This document shows positions 53,932 to 63,372 of a DNA stretch of 64,000 bases, piece after piece (position 1 is the first letter of the stretch; every line of letters begins with the position of its first letter). The stretch covers positions 19,034,001 to 19,098,000 of the forward strand of contig NC_079883.1 of the NCBI RefSeq assembly GCF_029227915.1, given 5' to 3'. Position numbers and translations under genes: made by a program. A model generated the notes under the pieces. The model made no database searches, was not told the DNA's origin, and saw nothing but the letters and a program-made list of their open reading frames with translations. This stretch comes from Hydractinia symbiolongicarpus. Taxonomy: Eukaryota > Cnidaria > Hydrozoa > Anthoathecata > Hydractiniidae.

Positions 53932-55780
53932 CCCCTTGACTTTAAGGACTATATAGCTGTCGAGCCCGCTATTGAAAACCAATTAGATGACGATGTCAAT
54001 GATTTAGATTTCAAACCCGGTAAGGTAAGTCTGCTTTTGTCTGCTCTGCGTGTTTTACAACGATTGCCCAAAGCAACACTTTTTTGTTCCGTGGAAATCC
54101 TAGTAAGAAATAACGATTTATTATTTTTTTTTTTAATTATTTTTTAGATTTCAGTGACGATGAGTTTGATACAGAGGTAGCTGCTGATGTAAAACTGGAA
54201 GAAGCCATAAAAAAGATAACTGTTAGTTTCATAGCTTATTTATAATTGCACAAAGTTGATAACAGTAACTGCCTTATTAAATAGAAATAACATCAAAATG
54301 AGGTCCTTTGTGATAATCTTTACAATTTAATTTTTTAAAGTAATTTATCATCTATATATAAATATTCATTATCCAAAACAGCCTAATTCATTTTACAGTA
54401 AACCTAATTTTTTTATGTAGTAGTTTTCCAGGAATTTATTTCTGCAGATAAAATTTTTTTATATAAAAGAATTGATTTTTAGCACTTCGCCCCGAACATT
54501 GTTTAGCGCATTATAAAAAAACGCCGCAACAATTGTTGGGTCTTACATAACCGTGATATGGTGTATTAGGCAAAGTGTTTATTTTCTTTCGTTTATTTTC
54601 TTTTGTTTAACAGTTGTGTACAATTTTGTAGTATTCATCTATCAAAATTTAAGCTAACTCTAACCCTTGCGGGTCTGAGAATAGGGGAAAACTAAATCAA
54701 TTGCATTCACCCATAGCGAGGCATTTTTATACATCTCCTTTCGTTTCCAAATATTTGTTGTTTTAAATGTAAAACAAAATTGTACATAGATACGGCGTTC
54801 GCATCTTGTTAAAAGAACTGTATGTAATAAATAGGAAGTCTTAACAAGACGCACTTATTATGGCTACTTTTTAACTAACTGACGCGAAATGCTCTCTAAA
54901 AACTATTAATTATTGTTTTTTACAGGAACTTTGTGCTGGTATAAAAGGCGAGAATGAGGAGGTTGAATTTTTACCAGTGAACGAAGTATCAATAATAAAT
55001 GATACTGGAATTGCTTTAGGAGATAGTGTGGGTGAAGTTTTTGATACGGATGAAAGCGACATGGATGACGGTACCGTTTCAGAGCAAAACGCCGAAACGA
55101 AAGAAGGATTTGGGAATAGTAATCCTACTAATGATGTACGGAAAGGAAAGAAAAAAAGAAAAAGTTAAAAAAAGATCTACAGGCCTTGCTTTTTTGTGTA
55201 GATGGGACGTTACAAAAAATAAAAATTAAACATAGAGAAGAACCTGCTGAAAAAAAAGCAAACTTGCTTCCCCGAAGAGAAAGACTAAAAGCGTTTGATA
55301 ATATGCGCAAAGAGGGGATATTTAAGTATAACAGAAAACAAATGAAAAACGAAAAAAACAACATATATGAGAGAGAGGAAGGGAGATGTTGAGTTTGTGA
55401 TTTGTATATAATGTAAGGGTGGTTACAGTAAAGCCTACAAAGCAAGGCACCAAATTCAATGTGGTAAAACCAGTGGGCAAGTGATGATTCCCGCCATCGC
55501 TGCAATATCTATGGTGGCAACGGACTTGGGCGATGACTTTAAGACCGTTATAAACAAAATGATTCTCGACGAAGTATCTAATATGGCAAAAAGGGATTCT
55601 ATCATATTGATTATCGGCGCCCGTATTTTCAACGGACAGAAGTGCAAAACAGAGAAAAAACAAGAAACCGAAAAACGCGTTCGATTATCCATGCGTTTGC
55701 TCAGTAGATTGTATCTAAAGTTTAAGGAGTCGTTTGCTGATGCCAAAAAATGTTTTGATATGTTTTGACAAACGAAATTT
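53932..55780 (+). pseudogene. C-terminal region of a large animal gene family (possibly fused to SET)
   Basis: Acidic exons (about 53932-54025, 54149-54220, 54926-55140, the last containing DTDESDMDD) are followed by a basic region RRERLKAFDNMRKEGIFKYN (about 55270-55330), a short Cys-containing stretch, then GDDFKTVINKMILDEVSNMA and RVRLSMRLLSRLYLKFKESF, ending near 55768. This resembles the conserved C-terminal region of large fish/cnidarian gene families related to Crypton-type sequences; I cannot name the protein. Whether it belongs to the same gene as the SET exons is inferred only from strand and proximity. A stop and frameshifts near 55390-55440 suggest decay. Confidence 0.4.
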
Positions 55781-55914
55781 AAGTCATTTAAGATACTCAA
55801 TCGACGAACGTTGTAATGGACAAGATGGTTTAAAATGTGGACTCAAAGTTTAAATACAGAATCTTATAAAACAAGCCGCTAAAATATTGGAAGCGCACTA
55901 TCTTGTGGAAGGAA

Positions 55915-56027
55915 AAAAAGTAGTAGTAGGGAGTGAATATAACCAGTTTTTTATTCCTCCTACACCTTTACCCCCAAAAACCCCGCTTACACCATTTCCA
56001 CCACCACCTCCACCCAAAAACAAGTAA
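55915..56027 (+). pseudogene. Pro-rich viral ORF, start lost
   Basis: This is a homologue of 14891-15013, with VVVGSEYNQFFIPP and the tail PFPPPPPPKNK ending at TAA 56025-56027. The Met end is replaced by the adjoining gene remnant, which places the virus/host junction near 55915. Confidence 0.45.
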
Positions 56028-56040
56028 AAAACGAAATCAT

Positions 56041-56061
56041 ATGACGTCATCAACGCATATG
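56041..56061 (+). promoter_or_regulatory. CRE-like motif upstream of block 3 polymerase
   Basis: ATGACGTCATCAACGCATAT contains the perfect CRE palindrome TGACGTCA and the same flank as 14781-14803 in inverse. The NRF-1-like part has one change here (CATATGCG against GCATGCG). Confidence 0.45.
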
Positions 56062-56168
56062 TGAAATCATAATAATACAGAATATGAGTTAAGGGAAATT
56101 CCCAAATTATTCAATCCTTGACCAAACAAAATTTTCTGTTTAAAAAGAAAATCTGTATATAATAAAGC

Positions 56169-59100
56169 ATGAGTTGGTTCAAAAATGCAATAAGTAAACT
56201 ATAATACCGTGTCGGCACCAGTAGCGGCAACTCGTGAAGCTCTCGCTAAGCAACTAAGGAGCCAGGGATCAATTTTCAGGAACACTAACTTTTCACGATG
56301 AGATCCAACGGGTAACCATCGAAGATGAATATCAAGGAATTGAGGACTTCAAACACATGTTCAAGAAAGAATCGAAGCCGGCCACGAACTCAGAGGTAAT
56401 CGAGGATATTCAGAACATTTTTGATGATGACGCGGAAATGATAAGAGGGGAACCGCATCAAGACATGGCGGTTCAACAAAAACCTTAAACAGCCAGTGAC
56501 AGATACCATTATGCGAAAAATAACATCACACGTGGATATGCGCGTGAAGGTAATATACAGCTTTAGCTGTGAGATTTACAGAGGCGGTGGCGATGTGGCC
56601 AATTACCACAAGACAAAGAGCTCAAAGTCAATGTCAAGCATGGCTGAAATCGAGGCTTTTATGGATGAATGCGAGATGAAGCGCCTGGATCTGGAAGATG
56701 CCGAATTTTGGACGAAAGCCTACTTGCCACCCGACAGAACCATCGAGACACCAGGAGCATATTAAGGCAAAATAATATTCAAGCACGTTCAGATCAAAAT
56801 AATTTCTACGAGGGAACCACTACTTGGATGTGGACCCCTACCTGATTGGTTGCGCGGAAAAAGATGTATCTATGCCATGGACGGTGAAGATGCTAGAACG
56901 GACAATCTATGCTTTTGGAGATGCTTAGCTGTAAGGGAGAGAGCGGATGTAAAAAGAGGGACAGAGTTCCTCACAAAAACGGCCCTAAAATTAGCTCGTG
57001 AATACTATGACGAACCGAAATTAAAGAGGGAAGAGGTACGTGCCACAAGGCTAGTGGATTTAGAGGGTATTGCTAAACGATTCAAGATTAACATAAGGGT
57101 ATTTGAACCAAAAGATAACAACAATAAGGCTCCATGGCGTCTCGTCTATGGCCAAAATCAATACAAAAAAGACTTAGACACGATCAATATTGGTATGCTG
57201 CAGGGTCATTGTTTTTATATCAAGAAGATGGATGTATTGACGCAGCATTGGGAATGCGAGGTTTGTACACAAAGATTTACCAGATCCGAAAATCTCACAC
57301 GACATAAACAGAATGAATGCGAAGGTATCAGGACCAAGATCATTTGCAAAGGCGATAGGGTTGAGCGCATGCAGAGTAGCTCTGAAAAGGTATTTTATCC
57401 CGATAAGGGTTTCAGTTACGCGGCATGCCAATGGATGGAAGCCATGTCAAAGCAAACAGGTAGGCATATACATCATGCTCTTCGTGGCATGGGGGAGAAC
57501 GTGTTATACGTGAGGGTAGTAAGGCTGTATACAAGATCGATGGGTCTGATCCTCAGACAAAAACAGTATACGAATACCACAGCTGCAAATGGCATGGATG
57601 CCCATGTCAGCCTAATAGAACCAACGTGGATAAAAATAATTTTAATTTCACCAAGTTTAAAGAGGATCACATTCGGAAACTCGGCTACAATCTTGTCACT
57701 GCATGGGAGTGTGAAAATCCTCCCAAGGTTAAGAGGGTATTCAAGAAAACATTTCGACCATATCCCCACTTCATTGTCTTTGATTTCGAGGCTCTCCTTG
57801 CACCATTGAACCAGCAGCAAACGTCCTATCTAACATATATATCAGAGCATATACCCGTCAGCGTAGCCATCCACGATAGCCTACAAGAACATCCTACCTT
57901 CATCATGAATGAAGACCCAAAGGTGCTTGTGCAAAAATTCTTCGAGCAAATAGAGCAGAGACAGGTCCGGATTGTTAAAGAAGTTGAAAAGATGTACCCC
58001 AAGCCGAATGATTTCGATATGCTCCCGGAACAAACCCAAAATGCTTGGCACGAATGGGTTAACCAAGTGACGGTGATCGGTTTCAATAGCGGCAAGTACG
58101 ATATCAACATTATAAAACTGTATTTTGTCGAACGAATTGCGGATGACCCCAATATCAAAGTGGGGAAAAAAGATAATGATTATATGTTTCTAACCACATC
58201 AAAATTCAATTTCATCGATATAAAAAATTTCCTCGCCCCGGTCCTTAGTTATGAAAAATAATGCAAGTTATTGGATTGCAATCTCAAAAAATTAGTGTTC
58301 CCATACGAGTGGCTAACATGCAACGAAAAGTTGAACCATGTAGGCCCAGACGATCATGAGGCGTTTTATAGCACACTCAGTGGTAGAAATACTCTATCAC
58401 CCGAAGATTACCAGACGTTCAGGGATGAGTTTTTTAAAAGAGAATGCGCCACGATGCTTGATTGGTTAGCCGAATACAATATGGCGGACGTAATACCATT
58501 TATCCAGGCCGTCGACAAAACACGCAATACATACCACGAGGATGAGATTGATATTTTGAAAGATGCTGTTACCATCCCGGGTGTTTCGATGCGGTATGTA
58601 CTGAATAAATCCTTGCGGTTGAACCCAGATATAAAGCTTTATTCCCCGGGTGATCACTGTAAGCATAAATGTGAGGCTCGTTACACCAAAGCCCGATTCG
58701 AGCATTGTAGACAGGTTTAAAACGCTTGTACAATATGTACAAAGAACGAGGCCTATGAACTCCTCCAAACAGGCATGGTAGGTGGCCCAGCTATCGTATT
58801 TTGTAGGTACCATGAGAGTAATGTGACGGGTATCAGATTGCATATTTATAACGAACCGAAAAAGTGCAAGACTATACTGGGCTATGATGCGAACTTGCTC
58901 TACCCAAGCACCCTGCTGCAGGACTTCCCTTGTGGGAAAGAAAAGCTTATAAAAATGGCTGACCCTGCTGGAGAATTAGATGTTCTAATGGAGAGCATTA
59001 TAAACGGAGATCTATTCGGGTTTGCCCAAGTTGATATAGAAGTCCCTTCTGAGTTGCTTTGTACGGACATGCTTAAATGGTATATTAATCATGGGTTAAA

Positions 59101-59928
59101 GATTACAGCTTGCTATCAAATACTTAAATACTCACGGGGTAAACCATTCGCATGGTTCCTGGAAGAAATCGCGGATGCGCGTCGTCAGGCTGATAAAGAC
59201 CCTGACAAACGTATTGCGGGCGATACGGCAAAATTGAAAGGGAACTCGTTCTACGGGAAGATGATAGAGGATTTGGCGAGACATAACAATACTACTTTTA
59301 CACAGGATGAAAAGGTAGTAGATGCAGCAATCAGAAGCCCATATTTGGAGGATTTGAAAGAGATTGGAGACGCGTACGAGGTGAGAAGGGGGAAGCAAGG
59401 GGTTTCCATAAATAGCGAGTATCAATGTGGAATCCTTGTGTATCAATTAGCTAAATTGCGCATGCTGGAGTTCTATTATGATTTTCTGAATAAGTACGTA
59501 GATCGCCGAGATTTTGAGTATATTTACATGGATATGGATAGCGCGTATTTTGCAATCTCTGGAGATAACCTACATGACGTTGTTCGCACCGAATTACCGA
59601 CAAACACTTGAGCCTCACCGGAGGGTTATTTAAGGAGGAATTTATCGGGTCTAGGATGATTGCGCAGACAGCCAAGTGCTATTTCGTCGAAGGGTTGGAA
59701 GGCACGAAATTCTCCTGTAAAGGAATGTCCCAAAGGCAGAACGAAGTAACATGGTCAAGGTGCATGGGAGCACTGAAAGGCGAGCTAGATACCGCTAAAA
59801 ATGTAGGCTTCCGGGTGCATAACCGGGGGATGATCACGTATGAGCAAAACAAGCTGGGGCTATCGGTGTTCTATGATAAGAGAGTTGTACATGAGGATAA
59901 CGTGCACACCTCCCCGCTGACGCTGTAA
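56169..59928 (+). pseudogene. Protein-primed-type family B DNA polymerase, broken (block 3)
   Basis: The domain order is that of block 2. Codon offsets from the ATG are: NLCFWRCLA about 246, C2H2-type finger HWECEVCTQRF about 359, CKWHG about 475, exonuclease FDFEALL about 537 and GFNSGKYD about 638, motif A GYDANLLYPS about 904, motif B KLKGNSFYGKM about 1022, motif C YMDMDSAYFA about 1118. Motif C has Met in place of the usual Thr, with both Asp kept. Relative to block 2 about 54 residues are missing in frame between motifs A and B (near 59055). Breaks include a frameshift near 56195, TAA at 56764, a frameshift near 57490, and stops at about 58259, 58718 and 59609. Confidence 0.88.
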
Positions 59929-59953
59929 ATAGTGAGGTTTCCATGTCCAAAGG

Positions 59954-59978
59954 TTTTGTGAAGCACTACTTCACAAAA
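59954..59978. terminator. Leader hairpin between polymerase and HNH-c
   Basis: TTTTGTGAAG (59954-59963) and CTTCACAAAA (59969-59978) form a perfect 10-bp stem with loop CACTA. It is equivalent to 10802-10826 with two compensated base-pair changes. Confidence 0.7.
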
Positions 59979-59994
59979 TGTAACAAAAAACAAA

Positions 59995-60230
59995 ATGGAG
60001 GAAACCAAGGAATGCAAAAAGTCTTTATCTTTTGATAATTTTAAGATCAACAAGCGTAATGGGAAACGGACAAAACAATGTATGAAATGCATCGATAATA
60101 GGAGGGCTTCAGCTGAGCGGAACAAATGCCCGCATCAAAAACAGAAGGGTCGTTGTAAGGAATGTGATTTCCCGGGGTATATGCATGACCTTATCATGAC
60201 CAGGATTCACAGTGCCCTAAACCGTGACAG
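59995..60230 (+). pseudogene. HNH endonuclease (HNH-c), truncated
   Basis: The Cys-rich N-terminal half matches HNH-a closely (KSLSFDNFKINKRNGKRTKQ, CMKC, CKECDFPGYMHDL), but one CxxC pair present in HNH-a near the start is reduced to a single Cys here. The similarity ends after RIHSALNRD at about 60230, so the HNH catalytic half is gone; the frame runs on through unrelated bases to 60381. A strong hairpin follows at 60267-60307. Confidence 0.75.
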
Positions 60231-60266
60231 AGTTAGCTTTTCAGCTTCATCGGTTGTAACAATATG

Positions 60267-60307
60267 CTTTACTTTTGACATGTTTATTATACATGTCAAA
60301 AGTAAAG
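60267..60307. terminator. 17-bp hairpin between convergent viral genes
   Basis: CTTTACTTTTGACATGT (60267-60283) pairs perfectly with 60291-60307 around TTATTAT. It lies between the end of the HNH-c fragment (plus) and the stop of the small membrane protein (minus, 60340), followed by AT-rich ATTATACAT repeats. Confidence 0.65.
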
Positions 60308-60339
60308 TATATTATACATATTATACATGTTATTATACA

Positions 60340-60738
60340 TTACATCCATTTGTACGCTATGAAGCCGAGGAGGGTTATTGAGCCGAGAATGAACGTCAGC
60401 TCCCCGTCTTGTTGCTGTTTGCTAGGTATATAGTAGTCTGACAATTTCGGGGCCTTCTTATTCGTAGCTATATAGTAATCTTGCATGCCTTCGTCTAACT
60501 CTTTCAAACTCTCGCCAGCTTGGCGCTTAAGCTCTCATTGTTGGTTATACCAATTGATCTTTGCTTGTCTATCGCGCACCCATTGGGCTTGAGCAGCTTG
60601 TAGTTTTTCAACCGCTAGATCGTGTCTTTAACGTTCTGCGTCGCTATGCGAACTCAATTTTGAGAATAAGTAGTTTGAGCCTGAGAATGCTAAAGCGTTA
60701 ATTAACGCTCCTCCTGCCATTACTGCTAAGGTACCCAT
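60340..60738 (-). pseudogene. Small viral membrane protein, two nonsense codons
   Basis: The 132-codon frame starts with a small-residue-rich hydrophobic N-terminus (MGTLAVMAGGALINALAFSG), has a charged helical middle and ends with a membrane span (TFILGSITLLGFIAYKWM). TAA and TGA codons interrupt it at about codons 37 and 67; otherwise the frame is continuous, so loss is recent or the stops are reads of decay. It starts 7 bp after the stop of the capsid-like gene and is probably co-transcribed with it. The two-span layout suggests a minor virion membrane protein; I have no named family. Confidence 0.6.
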
Positions 60739-60745
60739 GTTTATC

Positions 60746-62005
60746 TTAGTATTCTACACTGTGAAATCTGCCATCCAGGATGTTTAATTGCGCGTCTTGG
60801 AAGACGTAGCACCTAATATCTCCATTGCCATCCGCTTTCCTGGTCATGTGCAACGTGATTCCGTCCGATAATCTCTGTAAAGGCCTACCAGAACCGTGAA
60901 GGGCCCGATCAGGTGTTGCCCTGAAATCAATGAATAGCGCATAGCGCTCGGTGAAAAATTGACCTATGGTCACTTCACTATCATGGCATCCAAATAATTC
61001 AACGATCTGCTGCAAATGATCTCGAGGGAGCATAGCATGTGAATACAGCTCATTGGGCTCACCTTCCACCGTGATAGAGGCCCTCTCGATTTTGGGGTTA
61101 TAAAATCGCTCGTTGACACCCGCATAAGCCTTGGATACTCCAGGATCGACGAATAGTAGTAATATACCTACCAAGGATTTAGCAGGGGTATCTACTTGGA
61201 GATTGTATGATGTATCACTTTTCTTCATAGTCACCACTTTACTCCTCAATACTCGTTCGTATGGTAGGGCTAAGCGGCTGTTTCGCGACATCATAGCGCT
61301 CGCCAGATCCTCATTTACTAATTTTTTAAACTCGAGCGAAATGTTAGAGATTTTGTATGTAGCGTCAGCTGCTTTGGCTGCGTTTGAGCCCGCGGCTGGT
61401 GTACCGGCATCCTTGATAACGTCACCATAAGAGGCGAAATGTAGAACGAACTGTAGCCTATCGTGGAGTCCATGTTGATAAAACGGGAGATCTCTCGTCA
61501 ACTCGAACATTTTCCCCAACGGAATACAAAAGGTGTTTCCGTACGCCGCGGCTATAGCACGCTCCTCATTTGCTCCTACATGGTCAGACGCTTTTACCTG
61601 TAAAGCGCGAATTGTCCCGTCATTTGGATTGATTCCCTCCAAAATCAGATTGTTCTCCCTATTAAATTTTGATATCCATAGATCACGGTAAACACTGAAT
61701 ATATTATAATCTGCAATATGCTGGACCTCATTCCCATTCAAAGTAATACGTAGGTCACGCACCAGGGCCTTCCCAATATTACTAACGATCGTTCTTTTCG
61801 TGTTGGTGCCGGTCAATTCCATATCAAATAGTAGTCGGATACTCCCAGGAAATATAACATCGTCTTGACCCATGTTTGGTATTTCCACATAGAGATCCTC
61901 ATTCTGACCAGTCGTGGACGGTACATGACTCACTTTAACCGAGCATAGCATAGCAAGCATAGTCTTGACTTCCTGATGAGGGTTTAGTCTTCCGAAAGTA
62001 CTCAT
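60746..62005 (-). CDS. Double jelly-roll-type major capsid protein, intact frame
   Basis: The uninterrupted 419-aa frame starts MSTFGRLNPHQE and contains IFPGSIRLLFDMELTG, LVRDLRITLNGNEVQHIADY, DRLQFVLHFASYGDVI and SLVGILLLFVDPG. Length, beta-rich composition and the two-part layout agree with capsid proteins of Polinton-like viruses in animal genomes; the assignment is by resemblance, not by a conserved catalytic motif. It is divergent from the plus-strand gene at 62035 with a 29-bp gap, which must contain both promoters. Its integrity contrasts with all other long genes in this block. Confidence 0.68.
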   Translation of the reverse strand: MSTFGRLNPHQEVKTMLAMLCSVKVSHVPSTTGQNEDLYVEIPNMGQDDVIFPGSIRLLFDMELTGTNTKRTIVSNIGKALVRDLRITLNGNEVQHIADYNIFSVYRDLWISKFNRENNLILEGINPNDGTIRALQVKASDHVGANEERAIAAAYGNTFCIPLGKMFELTRDLPFYQHGLHDRLQFVLHFASYGDVIKDAGTPAAGSNAAKAADATYKISNISLEFKKLVNEDLASAMMSRNSRLALPYERVLRSKVVTMKKSDTSYNLQVDTPAKSLVGILLLFVDPGVSKAYAGVNERFYNPKIERASITVEGEPNELYSHAMLPRDHLQQIVELFGCHDSEVTIGQFFTERYALFIDFRATPDRALHGSGRPLQRLSDGITLHMTRKADGNGDIRCYVFQDAQLNILDGRFHSVEY

Positions 62006-62034
62006 TTATTTAGGTAGGCTGGTGGTTGAAATAA

Positions 62035-63335
62035 ATGCCAATTAATCCAATATTCGAACCAGATTTTACGCCAGAGGAAGATATTCAAGAGGAGCCTGAG
62101 GAGTTCAGCAGTGAGAGCAAAATTCTTAGACCCGCGCCTGATGTCAGCCTAACACCAGGACAACAAGATGCGCGTAGGCGATTAGATGTTGGGCTTGGAG
62201 AACAGAATTTAGAGGAAACTGTCGACGATCTTTATGCTAAGCTTACCGAGCATTTAGGATTGCTGTCAACCGATAAAAATTATCATTATTTTAGGGTCGA
62301 TGAGGGTATAAAGCTTTTTTTAGGGCGGTTACGCTGGGGAGTAAAGAATATATAGCGATAGCGCTTACGACTGCGACAGGTGAGTTAAGAGCTATTACAG
62401 CTATAGAGACGGCCCTAGGACCTACGCGTGTGAAGGCCTTAGGTTTTGCCGACTATGTTACACCCAACAAAGACAGTAAAATGAGAGCTCAAAAACTCCT
62501 GAATGATATTGATACAGTGGCGAATAACCCTGGTGAAATCGAGATGCTGCCGGTACTCGAGAACGTGCTCGATGACACGGAGAACCTGATCGAAGATACT
62601 TCCTTTGGTGGGAATATCACAGAGCGTGAAAGAAGAGGGTTAAACCTCGAACTTCAAACGTTACATGGTAACCTCAAGCACTTGAAAGGCAAGATGGTCT
62701 TTTACGACTCTCAGATCCCCGAGAGAGAAGCCAAGGTGAAAGAGCTCGAGAGCAAGAAAGCCACACCTGGGGCATCTGATGAACAGCTAGCTATCTGGAA
62801 CAGGGATATAGCCAACGCCAAGGAAGACCTGGAACAACTACGTGATCAAAAAGAGGCTACTGCAAAAGCGCACGGTTTATTATCACCGACACTCAGAGCC
62901 AGCTGCTACACATTAAAGACACATTAATAAAAAATCGCAGGGGATGATAAAACTTTGGTTGAAAAGCTCAAGATTCTCTTCAAGAACAAGGCTTGACTAT
63001 AGCGAGTATCATCTCAGCCGTGGGGTTACTGATATCAACCCTGGTCCTAGCGCTCACGGGTGGTGGGGCAGCAACAGGTGCAGGAGGAAGTGGTGGTAAC
63101 AAAGGTTTCGTTCAAAAACAATTGGAGAGACAATTGGAAATTTTCAAAGTACCTTGCTGGCAAAGCGGGAGCTGCCCTCCCAGGGATCATCGGTACCATC
63201 GTATCGTTCTTTTTTCGTGTAGCCGCCAAGATTGTGGAGTATGTAGCGAGGCATCTGTATTTAGCAATTGCAGGAGCCGTAGGGATTGTAGTGACTTATG
63301 TGAGTAATAGGAGGAATAAGGCTGGGAAGAAATAG
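62035..63335 (+). pseudogene. Long viral protein with coiled coil and C-terminal membrane region, frameshifted
   Basis: Starts at ATG 62035 with an acidic N-terminus (PDFTPEEDIQEEPEEF). The middle (62430-62900) is helical and charged (LKHLKGKMVFYDSQIPERE and onward), and the last part is strongly hydrophobic: TIASIISAVGLLISTLVLAL, a Gly-rich linker, AGAALPGIIGTIVSFFF and LYLAIAGAVGIVVTYVSNRR. At least four frameshifts (about 62330, 62890, 62985, 63130) break it. A protein with a long coiled coil and three hydrophobic segments beside the capsid gene could be a penetration or internal membrane protein; that is inference. Confidence 0.55.
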
Positions 63336-63353
63336 TAAGTATGGAACGTTCTG

Positions 63354-63370
63354 GTAAGCCACTAGCTTAC
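63354..63370. terminator. Short hairpin between convergent viral genes
   Basis: GTAAGC (63354-63359) and GCTTAC (63365-63370) flank loop CACTA, the same loop as at 59964-59968. It lies between the stops of the plus gene (63335) and the minus gene (63375). Confidence 0.5.
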
Positions 63371-63372
63371 AT

